Shown in pieces: positions 1-5,112 of a stretch of 5,158 nucleotides of DNA. Each line of letters opens with the position of its first letter. Position 1 is the first letter of the stretch. Origin of the DNA: Desulfobulbus sp. GTDB taxonomy: Bacteria > Desulfobacterota > Desulfobulbia > Desulfobulbales > Desulfobulbaceae. The stretch is taken from contig JAUVLX010000269.1 of the NCBI GenBank assembly GCA_030600525.1, positions 1 through 5,158 on the forward strand. The letters are read 5' to 3'. Position numbers and translations under genes: made by a program. A model generated the notes under the pieces. That model worked only from the letters and a program-made list of their open reading frames with translations. It searched no databases and had not been told where the DNA came from.

Positions 1-24
1 ATTACATTATACTTTAATTATAAA

Positions 25-97
25 CAGGTAGCGGAGTGACGTTTTCTTAGTTTTTTCCCCACAATCGAACCTGCCCTTCAACGGGTAGGGGCTCCGC
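25..97 (+). promoter_or_regulatory. Structured 5' leader of the GGDEF-EAL gene
   Basis: The leader holds a compact GC-rich hairpin: CCTGCCC (70-76) pairs with GGGTAGG (83-89), with one G-U pair and a six-base loop. It is enclosed by a longer-range helix of GCGGAG (31-36) with CTCCGC (92-97). A mutually exclusive pairing also exists: CAGGT (25-29) can pair with ACCTG (69-73), which would break the GC-rich hairpin. No T-run follows either helix, so this does not look like a simple terminator on either strand. The AT-rich stretch at 1-24 has TATACT (8-13) and TATAAA (19-24), which could be -10 elements, but any -35 would be outside the window. Competing helices upstream of a signalling gene are compatible with a regulatory leader. 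Short helices also arise by chance. Confidence 0.3.
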
Positions 98-135
98 AAA
101 GACACTTTGGATAAACCTTGAAAAAGCTCAGTAAG

Positions 136-2313
136 ATGTCAGAGATACGAGGCAAGGGCAACGATCTGATGGCCCAGATTGTTGAAAATTTTCCAGTGGC
201 CACCTTTGTTATTGACCATAAGCATCGCATTTTACACTGGAACCGAGCATGTGAAATTATTACCGGGGTTTCAGCAAAACAAATGCTCGGCAGCACCCGA
301 ACCTGGGAGCCATTCTATCCTGAAGAACGACCGGTTATGGCAGATCTGATCGTCGACGGCAAACTGGATCAAATAGCGCACTATTATGCTGGCAAGTATT
401 CCCCTTCACAGATCCTGGAAGACACGTGGGAAGCAGAAAGTTTTTTTTCCCATTTCCCAAATGGCGGTAAGTGGCTCGCCTTCACCGCATCAGCCTTAAC
501 CGACGATAATGGCAAAATCATCGGCGCTATTGAAACCCTGCGCGACATCACAGCGGAGAAAACATCTGAAGCTGCGTTGCGTGAAAATGAGCATCTTTTA
601 AACGAAATCATAGATGGCTCACCAGTGCCCATTTTTGTCCTCAACACCGATCACCAGGTGACCCACTGGAACCGGGCCTGTGCTGCATTAAATTGTGTCC
701 CTGCAAAAGACATGATTGGGACCAGTAATCAATGGAAAGCTTTTTACGATGCCAAACGCCCTGTCATGGCAGACCTGGTCGTCGATGGCCACGGGGAACA
801 AGTTCCGGAATACTACCAAGGCACCTGTAAAAATTCTCCACTGGTCAAAGGGGCCTGGGAAGCGACAGCCCATTTCCCCCACTTTCAATCCGGTCCGAAA
901 TGGCTCTATTTCACAGCAGTACCCCTCTACGGTCTTGACGGTCATATTGTTGGTGCAGTGGAAACCCTCCAGGATGTAACTGAGCGTAAACAGTATGAAC
1001 AGCAACTGGAGACAAAGGCAAACTTCGATACATTGACAGGCCTGGCCAACCGTAACCTGCTCGACAACCGTCTCCAGCAAGCAATTATCATGGCAAAAAG
1101 AGATAAACAGCAACTGGCCCTGCTGTTTCTTGATCTGGATAACTTCAAACAGATTAACGATACTCTTGGCCACACGGTGGGTGATCAGGTTCTCAAAGCC
1201 CTCGGGAAAAGGATCGCCAATTGTGTGCGTGAAGTAGACACAGTCGCCCGAATCGGTGGCGATGAATATGTGGTCCTCCTCTATGCACCGGAGAGCGAAC
1301 ACCAAGTGACAACCATTGTCCGCAGACTGCTTGACGAGGTGAGCCGTAAGCTCCCTATGGCTGGCAGGCAACTCTACAACGGCTGCAGTATAGGTATTGC
1401 CCTGTACCCAAAGGACGGCGACACTCCTGAAACGCTTATGATGCATGCCGATACAGCCATGTACCGGGCCAAAGCCAATGACAAAGGATGGTTTCGCTAC
1501 TATGCTGAAGGATTGACCCAGGAAGCAGCCAAGTGGATCGAGCTTAAACAGGATTTGCACAACGCACTGCAAAAAAAACAACTGGAGCTTTACTACCAAC
1601 CCCAGTTCGACCTCAAAACTCAAGAGATAGTCGGTGCTGAGGCACTGGTTCGCTGGAACCATCCCTCCATGGGACTCTTGCTGCCTGACAGTTTTATTCC
1701 AATCGCTGAGGAAACAGGGCTGATCCTGCCCTTGGGAGAGTGGGTCGCACGCACAGCAGTAGCGGAAGCGAGTACCTGGCAAAAAGAAACCGGATACAAT
1801 CTGCGAATATCAGTCAATGTATCGGCCAGACAGTTTCGATACCAAGAATTGGTTGATATGCTCGACAGTGTCCTGAAAGAAACCGGTTTCCGGGCCATAA
1901 ATCTGGAGTTGGAGCTAACAGAAAGCCTGGTAATGAGTAATCCTCGCAGGGCAGCTGATCGACTCAATGTGTTGAAAAAGAAGGGGTTTTCTCTAGCAAT
2001 GGATGACTTTGGCACTGGTTACTCAAGCCTTGCCTATATTCGTCGTTTCCCCTTTGACATGGTCAAACTAGACAAATCCTTTATCCGTGACCTGGGGAAA
2101 AATAAGGCAGCCGAGGCGATTGTCAGCGCCATGCTCGATCTTGGCAAAGCTTTGGGACTGCGGATGGTCGCAGAAGGGGTAGAAACGGAAGCACAGAGAG
2201 ACTTTCTTGCCGCCAAAGGATGCGACGAGATCCAGGGTTTCTTGTTCAGCAAGCCTTTACCGGCAGAGGCCTTTCTGCAACTGCTAAAAAAGCATGGTAC
2301 ACACCAGTGCTGA
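136..2313 (+). CDS. PAS-PAS-GGDEF-EAL cyclic di-GMP turnover protein
   Basis: This is a cytosolic signalling protein predicted to make cyclic di-GMP from GTP (GGDEF) and/or hydrolyse it to pGpG (EAL). Residues are numbered from a possible TTG start at 118. Two PAS domains (about 20-145 and 163-288) lead through a short linker to GGDEF (about 300-460) and EAL (about 475-725). GGDEF has GGDEY at 380-384 and a product-inhibition I-site, R371-E-V-D374, exactly five residues before it. EAL has EAL 508-510, N567, E599, D629-D630 in DDFGTGYSS, K650, E686 and Q706, matching in order and spacing the metal and catalytic residues of active phosphodiesterases. Both domains therefore look competent, and which activity dominates cannot be read from sequence. 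No membrane segment or signal peptide is visible. The start is uncertain: TTG 118 has only a weak GGA, ATG 136 has no clear Shine-Dalgarno, and ATG 169 has AAGGG ten bases upstream and begins just before PAS 1. I list the first ATG. The gene converges on the exporter 29 bases away. The input signal of the PAS domains is unknown. Confidence 0.93.
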   Translation: MSEIRGKGNDLMAQIVENFPVATFVIDHKHRILHWNRACEIITGVSAKQMLGSTRTWEPFYPEERPVMADLIVDGKLDQIAHYYAGKYSPSQILEDTWEAESFFSHFPNGGKWLAFTASALTDDNGKIIGAIETLRDITAEKTSEAALRENEHLLNEIIDGSPVPIFVLNTDHQVTHWNRACAALNCVPAKDMIGTSNQWKAFYDAKRPVMADLVVDGHGEQVPEYYQGTCKNSPLVKGAWEATAHFPHFQSGPKWLYFTAVPLYGLDGHIVGAVETLQDVTERKQYEQQLETKANFDTLTGLANRNLLDNRLQQAIIMAKRDKQQLALLFLDLDNFKQINDTLGHTVGDQVLKALGKRIANCVREVDTVARIGGDEYVVLLYAPESEHQVTTIVRRLLDEVSRKLPMAGRQLYNGCSIGIALYPKDGDTPETLMMHADTAMYRAKANDKGWFRYYAEGLTQEAAKWIELKQDLHNALQKKQLELYYQPQFDLKTQEIVGAEALVRWNHPSMGLLLPDSFIPIAEETGLILPLGEWVARTAVAEASTWQKETGYNLRISVNVSARQFRYQELVDMLDSVLKETGFRAINLELELTESLVMSNPRRAADRLNVLKKKGFSLAMDDFGTGYSSLAYIRRFPFDMVKLDKSFIRDLGKNKAAEAIVSAMLDLGKALGLRMVAEGVETEAQRDFLAAKGCDEIQGFLFSKPLPAEAFLQLLKKHGTHQC
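184..981 (+). repeat. Tandem PAS duplication inside the GGDEF-EAL gene
   Basis: The two PAS domains are copies of each other. Matching landmarks all sit exactly 143 residues (429 bp) apart: HWNRAC 40/183, W63/W206, RPVMADL 71/214, WEA 104/247, KWL 118/261 and GA-ETL 136/279. No insertion or deletion separates them over about 120 residues. A hand count gives roughly 57 identities in 123 positions, so this is an old duplication held in register, not a recent DNA repeat. The conserved tryptophans, the YY-G pair and the FTA strand are shared, so both domains probably bind the same kind of ligand or one has kept only the fold. Confidence 0.8.
2286..2311 (-). terminator. Probable intrinsic terminator of the LysE-family exporter gene
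   Basis: Read on the minus strand, AGCA and TGGT pair with ACCA and TGCT around a GTGT loop, with a single bulged C, and the stem runs straight into six T residues. It lies about 30 bases past the exporter stop codon, the expected place. It overlaps the last codons and stop of the convergent GGDEF-EAL gene. On the plus strand the flanks are A-runs, so it would not terminate rightward transcription, and no separate terminator for the GGDEF-EAL gene is visible in the 29-base gap. The stem is short (eight pairs), hence moderate confidence. Confidence 0.5.
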
Positions 2314-2342
2314 AAAAAAATATTTCCCTAGGCTCTTTGTTA

Positions 2343-2972
2343 CTATCGTTCTGTTGTTGCCAGTTTGAGGGCTAATCCAAGAAAGACAGTGCCAGCTAGC
2401 CTGTTTAGGGTAACCTGAATGCGGGATGATCGTTTCAACCACCTACCAAGTGTCCCCGCCAGTAGCGCAATGGTACCAAAAATAACGATGGTGGCAACGA
2501 TGAACAAGCCACCCAAAAGCAGCATCTGGATGGATATCGCCCCTCTTTGCGGATCAGCAAATTGCGGCAGAAACGCTAAGAAGAAAATGGATACCTTGGG
2601 GTTAGTGATATTCATTATGATGCCACGGCGGTAGAGTTTCCAATACTTTATCTGTCCGTTATGGCTGTCCTGGATCGCACTTGCAGGTGCACGGAAGGCC
2701 TGCCATGCCAGATAGACAAGATAAGCGGCACCAATGAATTTAAGAATGGAAAAAGCCAGTGCAGATGTCTGAAAAATGACGGCAACACCAAACGCCACCG
2801 CAGTGCTGTGCACAATAAGTCCAGTGCAGAGACCGAGCATGACAACTATCCCGGCAAGTCTTCCATGGAGGGCAGACTGGGTCAGGACAAAGATATTATC
2901 CGGACCTGGTGCCAAGGCAAGCAGTATGGAGGCCATTAAAAATGTCATCTGGGTTTCAATTGGTAGCATCAT
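2343..2972 (-). CDS. LysE/RhtB-family amino-acid exporter
   Basis: This is an inner-membrane protein of the LysE/RhtB translocator family, whose characterised members export amino acids such as lysine, homoserine, threonine or related compounds using the proton gradient. The substrate here cannot be assigned. From the chosen start the protein has 209 residues, the usual family length. The family signature APGPDN is at residues 21-26 at the end of the first hydrophobic helix, and NPKVSIFFLAFLPQF is at 124-138, the second conserved family block. Further hydrophobic stretches at about 40-67, 71-93, 146-170 and 185-205 give a five- to six-helix layout. The frame is open upstream to an ATG at 3023, but the tandem ATGs at 2972 and 2969 follow AAAGAGAG at good distance and give the standard N-terminus. 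The gene stands alone, convergent with the GGDEF-EAL gene and divergent from the small gene. No regulator gene is adjacent. Confidence 0.93.
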   Translation of the reverse strand: MMLPIETQMTFLMASILLALAPGPDNIFVLTQSALHGRLAGIVVMLGLCTGLIVHSTAVAFGVAVIFQTSALAFSILKFIGAAYLVYLAWQAFRAPASAIQDSHNGQIKYWKLYRRGIIMNITNPKVSIFFLAFLPQFADPQRGAISIQMLLLGGLFIVATIVIFGTIALLAGTLGRWLKRSSRIQVTLNRLAGTVFLGLALKLATTER

Positions 2973-3096
2973 TTTTCTCTCTTTATACAGATTTCCTCTG
3001 GAGTATTGAAGATACCGCTGCAAATGGTTTATTTACATCCACTGAAAGTAGGAGTTAGCCAGGCTAGCTGCCACTATATAATGCACCCCAATCCCA

Positions 3097-3117
3097 AAAA
3101 GGTGATTATCAACTTTT
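3097..3117. promoter_or_regulatory. Imperfect 21-bp palindrome, possible operator upstream of the exporter
   Basis: AAAAG (3097-3101) and CTTTT (3113-3117) flank an inner TGA-TTA-TCA, with one mismatched pair between arms and centre. It lies about 125 bases upstream of the exporter start and about 190 upstream of the small gene. The size and AT-rich symmetry fit a dimeric repressor site. It does not match FNR spacing, and I cannot name a regulator. Confidence 0.25.
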
Positions 3118-3260
3118 CCCCATAATTCGTTTATATGCACCTGTGGTAGGAAAAGCCTTTATGGAAATCCTAATATTTTCTAGGGTTAATGTGAATACTC
3201 GTCGCGGAACAAGTCTGATAACGAATAGTTCCACCACAATACAATAACAGAAAAAACACA

Positions 3261-3289
3261 AAAAAAGCTTCGTTCTGATAATCGAAGCT
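3261..3289 (-). terminator. Leftward terminator-like hairpin in the small gene's leader
   Basis: AGCTTCG (3266-3272) and CGAAGCT (3283-3289) form a perfect seven-pair stem with a ten-base loop. Read on the minus strand the stem is followed at once by TTTTT, then GTG and another TTTTTT. That is the form of an intrinsic terminator for leftward RNA, but no leftward gene lies to its right. On the plus strand the hairpin ends six bases before the GGAGGA of the small gene, so it could also modulate access to that ribosome binding site. Confidence 0.35.
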
Positions 3290-3294
3290 GCCCT

Positions 3295-3300
3295 GGAGGA
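3295..3300 (+). promoter_or_regulatory. Strong ribosome binding site of the small gene
   Basis: GGAGGA ends six bases before ATG 3307 and nine before ATG 3310, near-ideal for either. An out-of-frame ATG (3300-3302) overlaps it but is too close to be used. This is the best Shine-Dalgarno in the window and the main reason to accept a 69-codon reading frame as a gene. Confidence 0.75.
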
Positions 3301-3306
3301 TGCTGG

Positions 3307-3516
3307 ATGATGAACAACCCCATAACAGATATATATCAAGGCTGGGTTATATCAGTAAAGGCAGAGAAAAACATGTGCGCCAAATTTAGCTTTGATATCA
3401 CCAGCCCTTCGGGGTACACTCAGCATGTTGCCATGGGTGGTGAAAACGAACAACGGGCAGTAGAAAGGGCACGGGAAATGATAGATATGGAGATTGCCCT
3501 TCTGGAAGAAGAATAG
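3307..3516 (+). CDS. Small protein of unknown function, 69 residues
   Basis: I do not recognise this protein. It is soluble, with no membrane helix or signal peptide and a single cysteine (residue 24). The first half alternates polar and hydrophobic residues, suggesting three short strands (about 10-18, 23-33 and 36-43, the last with YTQHVAMGG). The second half (about 46-69) looks like one charged helix, rich in Glu and Arg and ending in EEE. A beta-beta-beta-alpha order of this size is shared by several unrelated small folds (for example HicB-like and dsRBD-like), so it does not give a function. Tandem ATGs at 3307 and 3310 share a strong GGAGGA. The gene stands alone between two non-coding gaps, with a hairpin in its leader and possible antisense transcription. 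Its best-supported identity is a conserved-type hypothetical protein. Confidence 0.75.
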   Translation: MMNNPITDIYQGWVISVKAEKNMCAKFSFDITSPSGYTQHVAMGGENEQRAVERAREMIDMEIALLEEE

Positions 3517-3583
3517 ACACTGTGCCTTCTTGGACGTACGAATAAGCAACAGTCTTGACCTGTAACTGATAAATAGTTCCGGC

Positions 3584-3612
3584 TTGACAAGGAGATGCCG
3601 CGTATATATAGA
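3584..3612 (+). promoter_or_regulatory. Rightward sigma70-type promoter candidate
   Basis: A perfect TTGACA (3584-3589) is followed after 17 bases by TATAGA (3607-3612), four of six matches to the consensus -10. Transcription would start near 3619. This is the best rightward promoter match I see upstream of rsgA, leaving a leader of about 315 bases unless the hairpin at 3792 stops it first. Confidence 0.45.
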
Positions 3613-3631
3613 TAATCGATGATGGTCTCAA
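3603..3631 (-). promoter_or_regulatory. Leftward sigma70-type promoter candidate overlapping the rightward one
   Basis: On the minus strand TTGAGA (3631-3626) is followed after 17 bases by TATATA (3608-3603). It shares the self-complementary TATATATA core (3603-3610) with the rightward candidate, so only one polymerase could occupy the site at a time. RNA would start near 3596 and run leftward into the small gene in antisense. Confidence 0.3.
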
Positions 3632-3822
3632 TCTATCGTTCTCCCTTACCCGAGCAACGGATATCGAGACCTCTGTTACTGAGCAAATGACAACCAACGC
3701 AGCAACAGATTAATTAGCATTCTTTATCTGTTACACAGGTAGTAAGTTTTCACAGAAACTACCTGAAAACGCGTCCCAAGATTGAATATAAGGGGGATTC
3801 TTTCTGATCCTTTCTTTTTATT
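3619..3822 (+). ncRNA. Candidate structured small RNA or rsgA leader
   Basis: No known RNA family is recognised. Downstream of the rightward promoter candidate lie three hairpins. The first has an outer stem GGTCTC/GAGACC (3624-3629 with 3666-3671) and an inner stem CGTTCTC with GAG-AACG (3637-3659). The second is AACAGAT/ATCTGTT (3704-3710 with 3726-3732). The third, three bases later, is CAGGTAGT/ACTACCTG (3736-3743 with 3758-3765), eight perfect pairs. A weak terminator-like hairpin with a T-rich tail follows at 3792-3822. The 5' part can also be read as a 23-codon open frame (3619-3690), but no properly spaced Shine-Dalgarno precedes it. Stems of seven or eight pairs do occur by chance, and their clustering after a good promoter is the only argument. 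Confidence 0.25.
3792..3822 (+). terminator. Weak rightward terminator-like hairpin
   Basis: GGGGGAT (3792-3798) can pair with ATCCTTT (3807-3813) around an eight-base loop. Four pairs are Watson-Crick and three are G-U, followed by a T-rich tail (CTTTTTATTG). If it works it would end the candidate small RNA at about 200 nt before rsgA. The G-U pairs make it doubtful, and partial read-through into rsgA is as likely. Confidence 0.25.
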
Positions 3823-3933
3823 GTCTCCTTCTTCAGCAAGACCTTCCTTTTCGCAAAAACAATATGTTGGATCGAACAAATGAAATATTTTTACCTATCT
3901 CCCTTTGTTCTACGACTAAAAGAGAGCCTTTAA
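3823..3933 (+). other. Pyrimidine-rich region immediately upstream of rsgA
   Basis: I see no gene here. The stretch is rich in C and T at 3823-3850 and then AT-rich. A TTGGAT (3867-3872) could be a -35, but the matching -10 position is poor, so no promoter close to rsgA is convincing. The last part holds AAAGAGAG (3919-3926), seven bases before TTG 3934, the probable ribosome binding site of rsgA. Confidence 0.4.
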
Positions 3934-5031
3934 TTGCAAGACACCAACACATGGAACAACACAATGGATTCACCGTCTACGTTTAATCATCCCCTGAATA
4001 CGCTCCCCGAGCACCTTATCCGGATGGGGTGGACCAGACATTTCCAAACTGCACTAGAAAAGCTCCCCTCTCCCCACACACCAGCAAAAGTCATTGGAGG
4101 CTGTAAAAACAGCTTTCTGGTGAACCAGGGGGCAACGCCCTTCACTGCAACTCCAGCCAGAACCCTGGAGCACACACCGGAGGGGATTTACCCGGTAGTG
4201 GGTGACTGGGTAGTGGTTAAAGACGAGGTCATCACCACTGTTTTGACAAGAAAAAATATACTGGCAAGAGGTGCTGCCGGAAGCCAACACAAACAGAAAT
4301 CAGGGCAGGTAAAAAAACAAATAATGGCGGCAAATATTGATACCGTCTTTATTGTCTGCGGGCTTGATCGAGATTTTAATTTGCGGCGGCTTGAACGCTA
4401 CCTGACCCTGGTTTACAACTGCGGTCTTACTCCGGCAATAGTGCTCACCAAAGCCGACCTTGAGCAGCATCCAAAAGATCGGGCAGATGAAGTAACTGCC
4501 ATAGCCTTTGGCGTACCTGTCCACTTGATATCAGCCCATGAAGACAGTGGTCTGTCTACCCTGGATGAACACCTTGCCCCTGGGCAGACAGTTACTCTGA
4601 TTGGTTCCTCTGGTGCTGGCAAATCCACTCTGATAAACAGACTTTACGGCTCAAACTTACAGGCCACTGGAGCTGTCAGCAAAAGGGTTGGAAAAGGCAG
4701 GCACACCACCACCACTCGAGATTTAATCACGCTCCCTTCAGGCAGCATGCTGATTGATAACCCGGGAATGCGGGAAATTACTTTCAGCGACGATCATGGT
4801 GCCCTGGATACAACCTTTCCGGAAATCGAACTCCTCACTCGATCATGCCGGTTTGCAGATTGCAGCCATACCCACGAGCCTGGCTGTCAGGTTCTGGATG
4901 GTGTTGCCTCAGGACAAGTCTCCAAGGAGCGGCTGGACAGTTATCTTAAAATGCAACATGAACTCTCCTTTTTTGCAAACAGAGACCAGAAATCAACCTC
5001 CAAAAAAGAAAAGGGGAAAAAAAAGGGATAG
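3934..5031 (+). CDS. rsgA: Ribosome small subunit-dependent GTPase RsgA (YjeQ)
   Basis: RsgA binds the nearly finished 30S subunit in the cytosol, hydrolyses GTP when bound, and helps release assembly factors and check the decoding site. The circular permutation of the GTPase motifs is diagnostic. After an N-terminal OB-fold (about 45-120), G4 TKAD (172-175) and G5 SA (200-201) come before the P-loop GSSGAGKS (224-231), the G2 threonines (258-261) and G3 DNPG (275-278). The zinc site follows as C305, C310, H312 and C318. All key residues are present. TKAD and DNPG replace the more common NKxD and DTPG, as in part of this family. Length is 365 residues, at the long end, owing to about 30 extra N-terminal residues and a lysine-rich tail (350-365). 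TTG 3934 has AAAGAGAG at seven bases. ATG 3964 is an alternative start but lacks a ribosome binding site. No gene partner is adjacent. Confidence 0.95.
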   Translation: MQDTNTWNNTMDSPSTFNHPLNTLPEHLIRMGWTRHFQTALEKLPSPHTPAKVIGGCKNSFLVNQGATPFTATPARTLEHTPEGIYPVVGDWVVVKDEVITTVLTRKNILARGAAGSQHKQKSGQVKKQIMAANIDTVFIVCGLDRDFNLRRLERYLTLVYNCGLTPAIVLTKADLEQHPKDRADEVTAIAFGVPVHLISAHEDSGLSTLDEHLAPGQTVTLIGSSGAGKSTLINRLYGSNLQATGAVSKRVGKGRHTTTTRDLITLPSGSMLIDNPGMREITFSDDHGALDTTFPEIELLTRSCRFADCSHTHEPGCQVLDGVASGQVSKERLDSYLKMQHELSFFANRDQKSTSKKEKGKKKG

Positions 5032-5050
5032 CCATATAGCAGATATTGCG

Positions 5051-5075
5051 AGCATTATTTTTATAAAATAACGCT
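5051..5075. other. AT-rich palindrome downstream of rsgA
   Basis: TTATTTT (5055-5061) and AAAATAA (5065-5071) pair perfectly around a TAT loop. Beyond one A/C mismatch, AGC (5051-5053) pairs with GCT (5073-5075), and farther out CCATAT (5032-5037) can pair with ATATGG (5077-5082). No T-run follows on the plus strand, so as a terminator it would be unusual. A protein-binding site in front of the next gene, or a 3' end stabilising rsgA mRNA, is equally possible. Confidence 0.4.
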
Positions 5076-5112
5076 GATATGGGGTAAAAAGGCATTATCG
5101 GACAGCCTTCTG

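Larger units (their letters stand above)
2973..3306. other. Divergent intergenic region between exporter and small gene
   Basis: I see no convincing gene in these 334 bases. It must hold the leftward promoter of the exporter and probably the rightward promoter of the small gene, but no -35/-10 pair is strong in either direction. TATATAAT occurs at 3075-3082; on the plus strand its -35 region (around 3054-3060) is poor. On the minus strand the same site reads ATTATATA, and a TTGATA lies too far away (26 bases) to be its partner. A small dyad, TAGCC-A-GGCTA at 3056-3066, sits beside it. A long A-rich tract fills 3249-3266. Confidence 0.5.
3260..3596 (-). ncRNA. Candidate antisense RNA across the small gene
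   Basis: This is an inferred transcript, not a recognised family. A minus-strand promoter-like pair (TTGAGA and TATATA, 17 bases apart, 3631-3603) would start RNA near 3596. The transcript would cover the stop codon, all of the 69-codon gene and its ribosome binding site, then reach a terminator-like hairpin and T-run at 3289-3261. Length would be about 335 nt. If real it would act in cis on the small gene. Both end signals are individually weak enough to be chance. Confidence 0.2.

Noticed and set aside
61..80. T-loop-like GGTTCGATT on the minus strand, suggesting a tRNA
   Set aside because: The flanking bases do not pair as a T-stem, and no acceptor, anticodon or D-arm follows at the right spacing.
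688..1782. Long antisense open frame of 364 codons opposite the GGDEF-EAL gene
   Set aside because: The plus strand here encodes well-conserved PAS, GGDEF and EAL motifs. The antisense product is cysteine-rich without recognisable domains, and I see no ribosome binding site that favours it.
2393..3070. Exact 11-bp inverted repeat CAGCTAGCCTG (2393-2403) and its reverse complement (3060-3070) flanking the exporter gene
   Set aside because: A few 11-bp inverted matches are expected by chance in 5 kb. The copies do not extend, one is inside the coding region, and there is no transposase or target duplication.
3097..3117. FNR/CRP-type binding site in the palindrome upstream of the exporter
   Set aside because: The half-sites TTGAT and ATCA overlap instead of being separated by the four to six bases these regulators need.
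3619..3690. A 23-codon frame overlapping by ATGA with an 8-codon frame, as a leader-peptide pair
   Set aside because: The AAGGAG upstream (3589-3594) is about 24 bases from the ATG, too far to serve it, and frames this short are common by chance.
3352..3697. Antisense open frames of 65 and 99 codons over and beyond the small gene
   Set aside because: Products are irregular, rich in Cys, Phe and Tyr, and lack good ribosome binding sites. The plus-strand gene has an ideal one and a protein-like composition.
3779..3785. Pairing of AGATTGA with TCAATCT (3628-3634) closing a 6S RNA-like rod
   Set aside because: Only seven pairs that do not extend in either direction, in competition with the first hairpin, and about one such match is expected by chance in 200 nt.
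4754..5071. Second open frame of 105 codons overlapping the 3' half of rsgA
   Set aside because: It is the +1 shadow of conserved RsgA sequence including G3 and the zinc site, and has no ribosome binding site of its own.
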